Part shown: one piece after another, positions 8,589 through 19,137 of the stretch | How positions within the stretch are numbered: the stretch's first letter is position 1 | How the letters are laid out: each line of letters begins with the position of its first letter | Origin: Collinsella sp. AM18-10 | Lineage (GTDB): Bacteria; Actinomycetota; Coriobacteriia; Coriobacteriales; Coriobacteriaceae | DNA length: 64,000 nt | Assembly (NCBI RefSeq): GCF_003471585.1 | Contig: NZ_QRJO01000011.1 | Coordinates: forward strand, 1-64,000 | Reading direction: 5' to 3' | Notes under the pieces: model-generated | What the model saw: only the letters and a program-made list of their open reading frames with translations | What the model was told of the DNA's origin: nothing | Databases searched by the model: none | Program-made: the position numbers and the translations under genes

Positions 8589-9212
8589 CTAGCGCAGCTG
8601 GGCGTAATGGTTGTAAATCGTAATAGCCGTGGGATAAAGATAGCGCCCGGACTGGATCACATAGACCAGACCCTGCGCAAAACAGGAGAAGAACAACTCA
8701 TCGAGCGAGAACTTCCCCACCATCTTGCGCAGCGCATGGGCATAGTCGCCGTGACGGTTGGGCTCGATGGCATCTGCCACAAAGACCACCATATCGAGCG
8801 GCGTCATGTCGCAGGCACCCACGGTGTGACGGTCGACAGCCTGGAAAACGGCCGGTGACAGCTCGGGAAAAAGCTGCGGAAGCTCATAGGCGGCAACAGG
8901 GCCATGCAAAAGCGGCGTCGCGGCGGAAGGAGAGCCGGCAACCTTGATGCCATAGTGAAGCGCGCGGGCCACGAGCTCGTCATCGGAAAGAACCTTGTCC
9001 CAGTCGTGAATTAAGCCGGCGGCAGCCGCATCAAAGCGGTCAACGCCGTAGACCTCGGCCAGATGAAGTGCGGTCTCGGCAACACCCAGCGAATGCACAT
9101 AGCGCTTGCGCTTATCTTTCATGCGAACATCGAGCAGCTCTTGAATGCGCTTGAGCAGCGCGCGCTCATCGCCCTCAAACTGATCCTCTACCGACAACGT
9201 AGCCCCCATCAC
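8589..9212 (-). CDS. yqeK: HD-domain hydrolase YqeK (probable symmetrical Ap4A hydrolase)
   Basis: YqeK-family HD hydrolases split diadenosine tetraphosphate into two ADP. The metal-binding residues are visible: His40 in RYVHSLGV, His69-Asp70 in GLIHDWDK, and a histidine in LLHGPVAAYE. The length of 207 residues is normal. The GTG start overlaps the nadD stop by four bases (GTGA); an ATG directly follows it. The nadD-yqeK-rsfS order is conserved in Gram-positive bacteria, which supports the assignment. Confidence 0.9.
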   Translation of the reverse strand: MMGATLSVEDQFEGDERALLKRIQELLDVRMKDKRKRYVHSLGVAETALHLAEVYGVDRFDAAAAGLIHDWDKVLSDDELVARALHYGIKVAGSPSAATPLLHGPVAAYELPQLFPELSPAVFQAVDRHTVGACDMTPLDMVVFVADAIEPNRHGDYAHALRKMVGKFSLDELFFSCFAQGLVYVIQSGRYLYPTAITIYNHYAQLR

Positions 9213-9886
9213 TCAAAATCTTCTTGGCCCAAATCGGCATATAGCCTGCGCTTGCGAATGTAGCCGAGCACGGACTCGCTCGTAAGATAGCGCACGCTCA
9301 TGCCGCGGGCAACTCGCTTACGAATGTTCGTCGAGCTGATCGCCAGCGCCGGAATCTGAATATAGCGCACGTCGAACGGCAGCCCCGACTCTTTGATTCG
9401 GGCACGCGCCGTATCGATATCAAAGCCCGGTCGCGTCGCCGCAATAAAGGTAGCAAGCTCAGCGATTCGTTCGGCATCATGCCAGGTCACAATATCGATA
9501 ATCGCATCGGCGCCCGTAATAAAGTAGAGCTTTACCTGCGGCGGGTAAAAATCGCGAAGGGCATGAAGCGTATCGGCCGTATAGGTTACACCCGGACGGT
9601 CAATCTCGAACCGGCTCGCCAAAAAGGCCGGGTTCGCGGCGGTGGCGAGGACCGTCATGGCATAACGGTCCTCGGCAGGCGTAACCGGCTTGTCAAGCTT
9701 AAAGGCGGGAGAGCCCGCCGGCATAAAGAGCACAGCGTCCAAGTCGAGCGACTCGCGCGCCTGCTCGGCAGTCACCAGGTGCCCGTAATGAATCGGGTCG
9801 AATGTGCCGCCCATAATGCCAAGCCGAAACTCCTTGCCCTCTTTTATGGGCAGCTCGGGCAAACCGATTCCACCGCGCAGCGACAT
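9209..9886 (-). CDS. nadD: Nicotinate-nucleotide adenylyltransferase
   Basis: NadD adenylates nicotinate mononucleotide to deamido-NAD in NAD biosynthesis. The nucleotidyltransferase signature MGGTFDPIHYGH covers residues 25-36, and the second signature ISSTNIRKRV lies near the C-terminus. The 225-residue product has about 20 extra N-terminal residues, so a later start is possible, though no better ribosome-binding site was seen. It begins four bases after the obg stop and overlaps yqeK. Confidence 0.94.
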   Translation of the reverse strand: MSLRGGIGLPELPIKEGKEFRLGIMGGTFDPIHYGHLVTAEQARESLDLDAVLFMPAGSPAFKLDKPVTPAEDRYAMTVLATAANPAFLASRFEIDRPGVTYTADTLHALRDFYPPQVKLYFITGADAIIDIVTWHDAERIAELATFIAATRPGFDIDTARARIKESGLPFDVRYIQIPALAISSTNIRKRVARGMSVRYLTSESVLGYIRKRRLYADLGQEDFE

Positions 9887-9889
9887 GGC

Positions 9890-11368
<1,479 letters not shown>

Positions 11369-11372
11369 CTAC

Positions 11373-11415
11373 AAAAAGAGGGAGACCCTTGAATCCTAAA
11401 ACTCAAGTGCCTCCC
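11373..11415 (-). terminator. Terminator between rpmA and obg
   Basis: On the minus strand a stem pairs GGGAG-gca-CTTGA with TCAAG-ggt-CTCCC and is followed by TCTTTTTG. It lies 25 bases after the rpmA stop and just ahead of the obg ribosome-binding site. This would make obg expression a fraction of ribosomal protein expression, or let obg respond to read-through. Confidence 0.65.
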
Positions 11416-11440
11416 ACATATGTGCTCTATGAAGGGTGAA

Positions 11441-11698
11441 TTACGCGTTCGCGAGCGGGCGTACGCTGACCCTGTGCTTGATACCCTTGTGGAACTCAAC
11501 GGTACCGTCGACCAGCGCGAACAGCGTGTCGTCCTTGCCACGGCCAACGTTCTCACCCGGGTGGATGTGAGTGCCGTGCTGACGGACGAGAATCGTGCCC
11601 GTGGTTACCGTCTGGCCGGCATAGCGCTTCGTGCCAAGGCGCTGACCGCGGGAGTCACGGCCATTACGGGAGGAACCGAGTCCTTTTTTGTGTGCCAT
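11441..11698 (-). CDS. rpmA: 50S ribosomal protein L27
   Basis: L27 reaches the peptidyl transferase centre with its N-terminus. The 85-residue sequence begins [16 protein letters not shown] and continues with the standard [13 protein letters not shown] and [17 protein letters not shown]. It starts directly at the mature residues, without the cleavable N-terminal extension of Firmicutes L27. Consistently, no prp (ysxB) protease gene lies between rplU and rpmA. It sits 33 bases after rplU. Confidence 0.97.
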   Translation of the reverse strand: MAHKKGLGSSRNGRDSRGQRLGTKRYAGQTVTTGTILVRQHGTHIHPGENVGRGKDDTLFALVDGTVEFHKGIKHRVSVRPLANA

Positions 11699-11731
11699 TG
11701 TGTATACCTACTCTTTCGTTACGAGTGTAAT

Positions 11732-12106
11732 CTACTCGGCGACGGGAGCCTCGGCAACAGCCTCGGCCTCTGCCTTGACAGCCTTCTTGGCGCGGGACGT
11801 AGCCTGGACCTTCACGATCTTCAGCTTGGTGAGCTGCTGACGGTGACCCTTCAGACGACGATAGCGCTTGCGCTTGTGGAACTTGAAGACCAGCTGCTTC
11901 TCGCCCTTGAACTGCTCAACGATCTGAGCGGTAACCTTGGCCTTGGCCAGCTTGTCGGGATCGGTGACGATCTTCTTACCATCGTTGAGGAAGATGACCG
12001 GCAGGGTGACCTTGTCGCCCTCATTGCCCTCGATCTTCTCGACGGTGATGACATCGTCGGTGGCGACCTTGTACTGCTTGCCGCCCGTGTTAACGATTGC
12101 GTACAT
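11732..12106 (-). CDS. rplU: 50S ribosomal protein L21
   Basis: L21 is a 23S rRNA-binding protein of the large subunit. The start is the ATG at 12106 (MYAIVNTGGKQYKV), the universal family beginning, with an AAGG about twelve bases upstream; the upstream in-frame ATG in the longer frame lies inside the leader. The 124-residue product carries a C-terminal Ala/Glu/Lys tail of about 20 residues. It is first in the rplU-rpmA-obg series and has its own promoter. Confidence 0.96.
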   Translation of the reverse strand: MYAIVNTGGKQYKVATDDVITVEKIEGNEGDKVTLPVIFLNDGKKIVTDPDKLAKAKVTAQIVEQFKGEKQLVFKFHKRKRYRRLKGHRQQLTKLKIVKVQATSRAKKAVKAEAEAVAEAPVAE

Positions 12107-12148
12107 GTTTACTTGCCCTTCATGCATCAGTTAGTGCAACAGTCGAAT

Positions 12149-12177
12149 ATAGTAGCAGGCGAAAATACCCCCGTCAA
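12149..12177 (-). promoter_or_regulatory. Promoter of rplU-rpmA
   Basis: On the minus strand TTGACG (12172-12177) and TACTAT (12149-12154) are spaced by 17 bases. The -35 element overlaps the stop codon of the upstream radical-SAM-associated gene. The predicted start gives a leader of about 35 bases before the rplU ATG. Confidence 0.7.
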
Positions 12178-12986
12178 CGAGTATGTGGAGCAAATCCACA
12201 AGTTCGCACAGGTATGGGGCTGACGAGTCGGCCCTCGTTGTCCTCGCATGCTTGATTCTGACGCTCGACATCGTAGGAGCAGATGGTCACGAGGTCTTGC
12301 ATACCGGTGGAAACAATAGGTGCATCCACGCCCGGGGTCAAGCCCTGCAACAAAACATCAGCAGCAGAAAGCAAAATTTCCGGACGCATGGAGCCCTCGT
12401 TGTCGGCATGGGTGTCGAGCATGAGCACCAAATGGTCCGGGCGCTCCCCCGCCGTGAGCTCATAGCCCACGAGCGTGTGATCCAAATCCAAGCGCTTGCT
12501 CTTTTTGCCGCGCGCGTAGTCGATGCCATGGTCCGCGCGCAGCGTGTCGATCGCACGACGCACCTCGTCGGCGCTTACGGGCGCCTCGGGATCCAAGTGC
12601 AGGTCGATGCGATACGACAGACGCGTGAGTTGCGCCGTCAACGCCGGCGTGCGCACGTCGATATACGCCGCCTCGATGGGCGCCAGATCGGCCGGAGACG
12701 CCGCAGCCAGGCGCCCAAACGCCTCGTCGAGCGCCACGAACTCGGTCATAAACAGGTCATACCACTCGCAGATCGACGACGTACCCACCGGTAGCGCCGA
12801 AGAGAAGCCCACTCGCATGTGCGGAGAGAAGCCCTGCGTGACGGCATAGGGAAGTCCCGCACGGCGCACGATGCGCTCAATGGTATGGATTACTTCGAGA
12901 TGGCCCAGGTACTTAAGGCGATCGCGCTTGCCATAGCGAACACGAAGTCTAAAGAGCGTGGGGTTGTCGGTCAGGCGCTCACTCAT
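12174..12986 (-). CDS. Radical-SAM-associated DUF2344 protein (TIGR03936 type)
   Basis: This 270-residue protein matches the DUF2344 family that is always encoded beside, or fused to, a TIGR03960-type radical SAM protein. The N-terminal RVRYGKRDRLKYLGHLEVIHTIERIVRRAGLPYAVTQGFSPH block is the family signature. Its ATG overlaps the stop of the radical SAM gene by four bases (ATGA), a sign of an obligate pair. The biochemical role is not established to my knowledge. Co-location with rplU, rpmA and the mre genes is common and may reflect a ribosome- or RNA-related task, which is inference only. Confidence 0.85.
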   Translation of the reverse strand: MSERLTDNPTLFRLRVRYGKRDRLKYLGHLEVIHTIERIVRRAGLPYAVTQGFSPHMRVGFSSALPVGTSSICEWYDLFMTEFVALDEAFGRLAAASPADLAPIEAAYIDVRTPALTAQLTRLSYRIDLHLDPEAPVSADEVRRAIDTLRADHGIDYARGKKSKRLDLDHTLVGYELTAGERPDHLVLMLDTHADNEGSMRPEILLSAADVLLQGLTPGVDAPIVSTGMQDLVTICSYDVERQNQACEDNEGRLVSPIPVRTCGFAPHTR

Positions 12987-14860
12987 GCGCGATCACCCAT
13001 CAATACATTCTTGGCGTGGAGCGTGGGGCAGATTCCGCAGCCGGTGCACGACGTGCGGGTGCAGTCGGGAGTCGTGACACCCTCGAGCGAGCGACGGTAC
13101 TCGCGCTCGAGGAAGCCGCGCGTGCAACCGGGGCTCACATGCTCCCACGGCAGACGCCAGTCCAACTCGTAGGGCAGGTGCACGAGCTCATTGAGGTCGA
13201 TGCCGTTTTTGGCAGCAGCCTCCTTCCAGTTATCGAGCGAGAAATGCTCTACCCAGGCGTCAAAGCGAGACCCCGAGCGCCAAGCATCGATGATGACGGG
13301 CGTCATGTCACGACCGGCGCGGGAGAGCGCGGCCTCGACGAGCGAGGTCTCGGCATCGTGGTAATGCACGCGTACGGCGCGATTGCGCACGCTCGTGATG
13401 AGCAGCTTTTGGCGACGCTTGACGTCGTCATAGTCGAGCTGCGGGCACCATTGGAACGGCGTTGCCGCCTTGGGAATAAACACCGAAACTGAGATGGACA
13501 CCGAGATGGAACCGCGACGCGCCTTGGGCACCACGGAACGGCCAAGCTCCAGCACGTGATCGGCCAGGTTGGCGATGGCCACGATATCCTCGTCGCGCTC
13601 ACCGGGAAGACCCATCATAAAATAGAGCTTCATGCGGTTCCAGCCTGCCTCGAAGGCCGCCTTGGCCGCGCGGTCCAGGTCCTCCTCCGTCACGTTCTTG
13701 TTGATGATATCGCGCATGCGCTGGCTACCGGCCTCGGGGGCAAACGTCAGGCCGCCCTTCTTTTCACCGGCGACCGACTCGGCCATATCCACGCCAAACG
13801 AATCCAGGCGCTGCGAGGGAATGGATACGCGAATGCCCGTATCTTCCAGACGGCGGTTAAGGCGACCGAGCACATCGCGGATGCAGGAGTGATCGGTGGT
13901 CGAAAGCGAGGTAAGCGACACCTCGTCATAGCCGGTCTTTTCCAGACCCTGAATCACCGAGGACACGATCTGATCAGCCGAGCGCTCGCGCACCGGGCGA
14001 TACGTCATGCCAGCCTGGCAAAAACGACAGCCGCGAGCGCAGCCGCGCAGGATCTCGATAGACAGGCGATCGTGGACGAGCTGTGCGTAGGGCACGCACG
14101 ACTGCGACAACGGATTGGTAGCGCCAAAGTCCTCGACGACGCGCTTGTAGACCACCGGCGGCACGTCCTTACCCTCGCGCGGCACGATATAGCCGTGGGG
14201 CGAACAAGGCTCGTCGTGGCGCACCTCGTACAAGGACGGCACATAGGTACCGGCGACCGTCGCGAGCTGCTCGACAATCTGGACGCGCGGGACGCCCTCG
14301 TCACGCAGGCGGCGATGCAGCTGACAGATCTCGAGCAGCGACTCCTCACCCTCGCCGATGAGGATGGCATCGAAGAAGGCCGCGTACGGCTCGGGGTTGT
14401 ACACCGAGGGGCCGCCGGCGATGATGATGGGGTCGTCTTCACCTCGGTCGGCCGCTAACAGCGGAATGCCAGCGAGATCGAGTGCCTCAAGGAAGTTCGT
14501 CACCGCCATCTCGTGCGGCACATGCAGGCCGACGATATCAAACGAAGCGACCGGCGCTGCACCCTCGAGCGAGAGCAGCGGAATGCCTGCCTCGCGCATA
14601 GCGTCACCCATATCGGGCCACGGCACATAGCCACGCTCGCAGGAGATGCCCTCGGCCTGGTTAAGGATGTTGTAGAGGATGGCGATACCCTGGTTGGGCA
14701 GACCAACCTCGTACACATCCGGGTAGATCAGGCAGCAACGGTAGTCGGCATCGGCCTTGGAAAGTGTGCCCCACTCGTGATCGATATAGCGACTCGGCTT
14801 TTCGACCTTGGCGAGCAGCGGCTCAATTAAATGAAAACAGTCTTGATACGGAACGCGCAA
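12983..14860 (-). CDS. B12-binding-domain radical SAM protein (TIGR03960 type)
   Basis: An N-terminal Rossmann region resembling a cobalamin-binding domain (about 35-215) precedes a radical SAM core with the iron-sulfur motif CARGCRFC (Cys274, Cys278, Cys281). A further Cys-rich end, CTRTSCTGCGICPTLH, could hold an extra cluster. The 625-residue length fits the family. The start is TTG with AGGGG seven bases upstream. It follows the DUF697-like gene by ten bases and overlaps its DUF2344 partner. The substrate is unknown, and the classical B12-binding histidine motif was not confirmed. Confidence 0.88.
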   Translation of the reverse strand: MRVPYQDCFHLIEPLLAKVEKPSRYIDHEWGTLSKADADYRCCLIYPDVYEVGLPNQGIAILYNILNQAEGISCERGYVPWPDMGDAMREAGIPLLSLEGAAPVASFDIVGLHVPHEMAVTNFLEALDLAGIPLLAADRGEDDPIIIAGGPSVYNPEPYAAFFDAILIGEGEESLLEICQLHRRLRDEGVPRVQIVEQLATVAGTYVPSLYEVRHDEPCSPHGYIVPREGKDVPPVVYKRVVEDFGATNPLSQSCVPYAQLVHDRLSIEILRGCARGCRFCQAGMTYRPVRERSADQIVSSVIQGLEKTGYDEVSLTSLSTTDHSCIRDVLGRLNRRLEDTGIRVSIPSQRLDSFGVDMAESVAGEKKGGLTFAPEAGSQRMRDIINKNVTEEDLDRAAKAAFEAGWNRMKLYFMMGLPGERDEDIVAIANLADHVLELGRSVVPKARRGSISVSISVSVFIPKAATPFQWCPQLDYDDVKRRQKLLITSVRNRAVRVHYHDAETSLVEAALSRAGRDMTPVIIDAWRSGSRFDAWVEHFSLDNWKEAAAKNGIDLNELVHLPYELDWRLPWEHVSPGCTRGFLEREYRRSLEGVTTPDCTRTSCTGCGICPTLHAKNVLMGDRA

Positions 14861-14870
14861 CGGAAAACCC

Positions 14871-15800
14871 CTAAGCAGCGAGATCGGACGCGTCTTGGTA
14901 GGACGCCATAGGACGGGTAGCGCCCGCGACCGTGGTCACCAGATCGCGAACGCGGGAGAACGTGGCAGTGACCACCTCGTTGGCACGGCTGTAGTCGACA
15001 TCGCGCTCGTAGAGCGAAACGAGCGCACGGCCCATGCCATAGGTGCCCGCGGCAGCAGTGAGCGCCTTGACGGCAAACCCAATATGCGGCGTCTGCTTGA
15101 CGAGCGCGCGGGTGACCGCGCGGATCACAAGACCGCCGACAAGCACGCCCGCGACCTCGTAGCCGCGCTCAGGCTTAATGCCGCGTCCAAAGACGGCAGC
15201 GAGCTCAAAGAGCATGCCCACCTGCGCCAGCGCCATAACGGGATAATCGGCGCCCGGCAAAAACACCAGCGCACCGGTCGCCATATTGGTGAGCGCGCAC
15301 GAGGTGATGATACGATTGGCCGCCGCGATGCGCATGAAGGCAAAGTTCGCCGCAAAAGCCGTTTCCTTTTCGGTGCGATCGAGAATCCAGCGGGCAAGCG
15401 TCTCGAGCAGATACGTCTTATCGGTTGCCGCTACCACGCCGAGCACAGGCGTGGACTCCTCGATAAACGGCACCTCCACAGCAGACTCGGCAAGCACGCA
15501 CACGGGGGCGCCGGCGATCACGAGCTCCTGCACGGCACTCTCCAAGCGGTCGGAGCCGCACGAGAGCACCAGCACCACATCGGTATCGGTCTTTGGAGCA
15601 ATTCGCTCCTCCCCCAGACGCTCGACGCGCACAATGCCCGAGGTCGTCTGCGGTACAAAGGCGTCACGCACCGTCTCGGCCAGAAAGCGCGAGGCGGACG
15701 AATCCAAATAGACCGAGACGCGCACCGGCGTATCGGAATCCTTCTTAACGGACGCGCCCATCTTAAAAGCGCGGGTCAGCTTATCTACGGGAATTTTCAT
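14871..15800 (-). CDS. DUF697-like membrane protein, function unknown
   Basis: I do not recognise a named gene. The 309-residue protein has a soluble N-terminal half with nucleotide-binding-like alternating strands (VVLVLSCGSD, PVLGVVAATDK) but no Walker motif. The C-terminal half has several hydrophobic stretches (about 165-265) resembling DUF697: ANFAFMRIAAANRIITS, ALVFLPGADYPVMALAQVGMLFELAAVFG. The ATG has GGAGGGG upstream. It lies 19 bases after rodA, so it is probably co-expressed with the rod elongation genes and may be an accessory membrane factor. This role is inferred from context alone. Confidence 0.6.
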   Translation of the reverse strand: MKIPVDKLTRAFKMGASVKKDSDTPVRVSVYLDSSASRFLAETVRDAFVPQTTSGIVRVERLGEERIAPKTDTDVVLVLSCGSDRLESAVQELVIAGAPVCVLAESAVEVPFIEESTPVLGVVAATDKTYLLETLARWILDRTEKETAFAANFAFMRIAAANRIITSCALTNMATGALVFLPGADYPVMALAQVGMLFELAAVFGRGIKPERGYEVAGVLVGGLVIRAVTRALVKQTPHIGFAVKALTAAAGTYGMGRALVSLYERDVDYSRANEVVTATFSRVRDLVTTVAGATRPMASYQDASDLAA

Positions 15801-15818
15801 AGCAAACCCCTCCAGCGG

Positions 15819-17045
15819 TTACGCGGCGCCCGAACGATGCCGCCATATGGATTGTACGATACCCACCGTCAGCAGCTGAATCATCATCGAAGACGAACCG
15901 AAGCTAATAAACGGTAGCGGAATACCGGTAATCGGCATCATGCCGATGCACATGCCGATGTTTTCGAAGGTCTGGAACGCCCACATGCCAACGATGCCCA
16001 CACACGATAGGCGCAAGAACAGCGACTCACACTTAAAGGCGACGCGAATCGTCGAAAAGATCAGCAGCACGTAGAGGCACAGGAGCAAAAAGGAACCGCA
16101 AAAGCCAAAGGTCTCGGACAGGAAGGCGAAGACGAAGTCGGTGTGGAACTCGGGCAGAAAGCCGCCGGCCGACTGCGTCGCATGGCCCAAACCCTTACCA
16201 AAGAAGCCGCCCGAGCCAACGGCGATAAGCGACTGCTGCAGGTTGTAGGCATCGTCCGAATCGGCATTATCGGGGTCGATAAAGACCGTCAGGCGGTTCA
16301 TCTGATACTGCTTGATGAGCACATCGTGGCCGAGCAACGAATCAAAGACCGAATCGAGCGCCAGGACGAGGGCCACCAGGCCCACAAGCAGGGCCAGGGT
16401 CGACAGCACCCATTCGCGGCGCGCACCGCTCATGCAGATGACGATGGCGCCCGAGACCAGCACGACCAGGCCCGAGCCCAGGTCGCCCATGGCAACGACG
16501 GCCAAAAACGGGATGGACAGCATGCCGCAGAGCTTGACGTAGTCGCGAACGGTATCGATGCGGCCGTTATACTGCGAGCCAAGCGTGGCGATAAAGAAGA
16601 TGGTGATGAGCTTGGCAAGCTCAACCGGCTGGAATGTCAAGCCGATACCGGGAATCTTGATCCAGCCCGTCATGCCCAGACCGCCCGTATAGGACAGGCC
16701 CGGAATCTTGGGCGAGAAGATCACGATCAGGTCGATGACGAGCAGCGCCGTCGAGAAGTTAGAGATGCCGCGCAGATCGGTACGCCAGACGAGCACCGCA
16801 AGCACCGCGCCAATGCCAATGCCCAGCAGGTGGCGCGAGAATGAGGCGTCGGCCTTAAACTGTGACGCCGACCAAATAATGATGGCGCCATAGGCAACGA
16901 GCGCGACGGTAGCCAGCAGCACACCGATATGCACCTTTTGGCGAAACGTACCGCGCGAGGCCGAAAGTTGCTTGTTGACGCGGTCCAGGCTGCTGCGAGA
17001 GCCGGTCTTGGTTGAACGGAACAGATCCGCCGGAGAAAAATCCAT
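15819..17045 (-). CDS. rodA: Rod-shape SEDS glycosyltransferase RodA
   Basis: RodA polymerises lipid II glycan strands for lateral wall growth, together with its class B PBP. The 408-residue protein has about ten hydrophobic segments and SEDS signatures: GHATQSAGGFLPEFHTDFVFAFLSE near residue 290 and PLPFISFGSSSMM near the end. The start ATG follows AGGAGG. It lies ten bases after the PBP2 gene, the standard RodA/PBP2 pairing, in an mreB-mreC-mreD-mrdA-rodA operon. This favours RodA over the related FtsW. A basic cytoplasmic N-terminus of about 38 residues precedes the first membrane segment. Confidence 0.94.
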   Translation of the reverse strand: MDFSPADLFRSTKTGSRSSLDRVNKQLSASRGTFRQKVHIGVLLATVALVAYGAIIIWSASQFKADASFSRHLLGIGIGAVLAVLVWRTDLRGISNFSTALLVIDLIVIFSPKIPGLSYTGGLGMTGWIKIPGIGLTFQPVELAKLITIFFIATLGSQYNGRIDTVRDYVKLCGMLSIPFLAVVAMGDLGSGLVVLVSGAIVICMSGARREWVLSTLALLVGLVALVLALDSVFDSLLGHDVLIKQYQMNRLTVFIDPDNADSDDAYNLQQSLIAVGSGGFFGKGLGHATQSAGGFLPEFHTDFVFAFLSETFGFCGSFLLLCLYVLLIFSTIRVAFKCESLFLRLSCVGIVGMWAFQTFENIGMCIGMMPITGIPLPFISFGSSSMMIQLLTVGIVQSIWRHRSGAA

Positions 17046-17054
17046 CGCAACCTC

Positions 17055-19124
17055 CTATCGAACCGAAGAATCGCCCGAGGCCGAAGAGGTATCGGGCTCG
17101 TCATAAATCGCGCCGAGCACGTCGCGCACGACATGCATCGCGGTATCTGAGCCACCGCCGCCCTGCTCCAGGACAGTAGCGATGACATACTTGGGATCAT
17201 CGGCCGGCGCATAGGCGCAGAACCACGCGTATTCGTCCTCGCCGCTTTTCTCGCCCGTGCCCGACTTGCCGTATACCTGCGGCGTCAGGGTGCCAAAGTG
17301 AGCCGCCAGGGACGTCGATGCCGTGTAAATCACGTCGTGCATGCCGTTGCGAACAAGAGCCAAATCCGAATCGCTGTTGATCTTGGCCTCCAGGCGCTTC
17401 TTCTTGCCCTTGCCGTTGTACTTATAGGCATCGCCGTCGCCATCGCGCGACACGGCAGACAAAAACACGTGAGGCACGTACTGTTTGCCGCCGTTGGCAA
17501 GGCCCATGTAGGCGCATGCCATCTGCAGAGGCGTCACCAAAATGTCGCCCTGGCCGATGGCGATGTTGGTCATATCGCCGGCATTCCACTTGCGGTCTTC
17601 GGCAGAGGCGTCGGTAAAGTACGACTCTTTCCACTCGGCATCGGGAATACGGCCCGCGCCCTCACTCGGCAGATCGATACCGCAGGTCTTGCCTAGGCCC
17701 CAGCGACGAAAGACCTCCTGCAGCCCCTCGGAATGTTGCTCGTCATAAAAGAACGCCTTGCCCATGTCGTAGAAGACGGGGTCGCACGAGTTGGCGATAC
17801 CCGACTGCAGCGTCATGGTGCCGTGGCCAGACGTCAACCAGCAGCGCTTGCCCCAAGCCTTGCCCAAGCCCGTCCAATAGCCCGTGCAGTTGGTTGTCTG
17901 TGTTGAAGTGTAGGTTCCAAACTCAAGACCGGCCAGTGCCGAGAGCGGCTTGATGGTCGAGGCCGACATGTACTGTCCGCTAATGGCGCGGTTGAGCAGC
18001 GGGTGCGAACCCTTGTCATCATTGAGCTCGGTCCACACGTCATTTGAGACGCCGCCGATAAAGACGGAAGGATCGAACTTGGGCTCGCTCGCCATGCCCA
18101 GGATCTCGCCATTGTTGGGATCGAGACACACCACAGCGCCGTTGCCGGCATTGCTGTAGCCAGTGGTCTTGGCAAGCTCGATGGCGCTCGCCAGCGCCGT
18201 CTCACAGGCCTGTTGGATCTTAAGGTCGAGCGTGAGCTTAATGTCGGAGCCGGCCTTGGCGGGCACGGCGCCGGCCTGACCGGTCACATTGCCCGAGGCA
18301 TCGACCTTGACGGTCTGCTCGCCACGAATACCCTGCAGCAGGTTTTCGTAGTAGCTCTCAACACCCGCCTGGCCCACGATATCGCCCGACTGGTACGTAA
18401 TCCGGCCAGCAGAAGCATCATCATCGCCAGAGGTTTTCTTATTCTGGGCCTCGAGCTGCTCGGAGGTAATGGTGCCGGTATAGCCCAAGATATGGCATGC
18501 CGTCTCGCCATATGGATACTGGCGCTCGGTACGCTCGGCAATCTTGACGCCCGGGAACTCGCCGGCGTGCTCCTGAATATAGGCAACCGTGGAGCGACGG
18601 ACGTCCGTCGCGATGGTATGCAGGCTCTGAGCACCCTCGGAATTGTCCTGAATATTGCGCAGAACCGCCACGTAGGGCATACCGAGCACGTTGGCAAGAT
18701 GGCGAACCAGAACCTCATCCTCGGCAAGGTCGCGGTAGGCCACGACAGCAAGTGAGGGACGGTTCTGGACAAGTGCCACGCCATTGCGGTCGAGGATGCG
18801 GCCGCGCACAGCGGGTGTGGTAACGGTGCGCGTCTGATTGCTATTAGCCTGCTTTTCGTAATAGTCCGACGAGACCATCTGCATGCCCCACAGCTTAACG
18901 GCAAGCGCCGCAAACATCGCGCCCACACCCGTGGTGAGGATGGAAAAGCGGCCCTTAAAGGCGGTCGCCGCGGTATTGCCCTCGCCCTCGGTGGCGCGCG
19001 GGGCCGTTCCATGCTGCGTATCGTAGGTAAATCGGGAATCGCCACGACGCATGATGACCAGCGCGACCACGATGGCCACGACCAACACGATACCGGCGAT
19101 AATAACCGTCAACTGGGAAGACAT
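17055..19124 (-). CDS. mrdA: Penicillin-binding protein 2 (elongasome transpeptidase)
   Basis: This 689-residue class B PBP cross-links glycan strands made by RodA. The pedestal domain has RGRILDRNGVALVQNRPS. The transpeptidase motifs are SASTIK (catalytic Ser389, Lys392), an SCD triad in IANSCDPVFYD, and KSGTGE near residue 625. Two hydrophobic stretches occur before the pedestal (about 5-25 and 62-84), one more than a typical PBP2, separated by a charged linker. The C-terminus is Asp/Ser-rich. The start ATG has GGGGAGG upstream. It is flanked by mreD and rodA. Confidence 0.94.
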   Translation of the reverse strand: MSSQLTVIIAGIVLVVAIVVALVIMRRGDSRFTYDTQHGTAPRATEGEGNTAATAFKGRFSILTTGVGAMFAALAVKLWGMQMVSSDYYEKQANSNQTRTVTTPAVRGRILDRNGVALVQNRPSLAVVAYRDLAEDEVLVRHLANVLGMPYVAVLRNIQDNSEGAQSLHTIATDVRRSTVAYIQEHAGEFPGVKIAERTERQYPYGETACHILGYTGTITSEQLEAQNKKTSGDDDASAGRITYQSGDIVGQAGVESYYENLLQGIRGEQTVKVDASGNVTGQAGAVPAKAGSDIKLTLDLKIQQACETALASAIELAKTTGYSNAGNGAVVCLDPNNGEILGMASEPKFDPSVFIGGVSNDVWTELNDDKGSHPLLNRAISGQYMSASTIKPLSALAGLEFGTYTSTQTTNCTGYWTGLGKAWGKRCWLTSGHGTMTLQSGIANSCDPVFYDMGKAFFYDEQHSEGLQEVFRRWGLGKTCGIDLPSEGAGRIPDAEWKESYFTDASAEDRKWNAGDMTNIAIGQGDILVTPLQMACAYMGLANGGKQYVPHVFLSAVSRDGDGDAYKYNGKGKKKRLEAKINSDSDLALVRNGMHDVIYTASTSLAAHFGTLTPQVYGKSGTGEKSGEDEYAWFCAYAPADDPKYVIATVLEQGGGGSDTAMHVVRDVLGAIYDEPDTSSASGDSSVR

Positions 19125-19137
19125 CTACGGGCCTCCC

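Noticed and set aside
11699-11731. A prp (ysxB) protease gene between rplU and rpmA
   Set aside because: The gap is 33 bases, and L27 begins at its mature residues, so no protease is needed.
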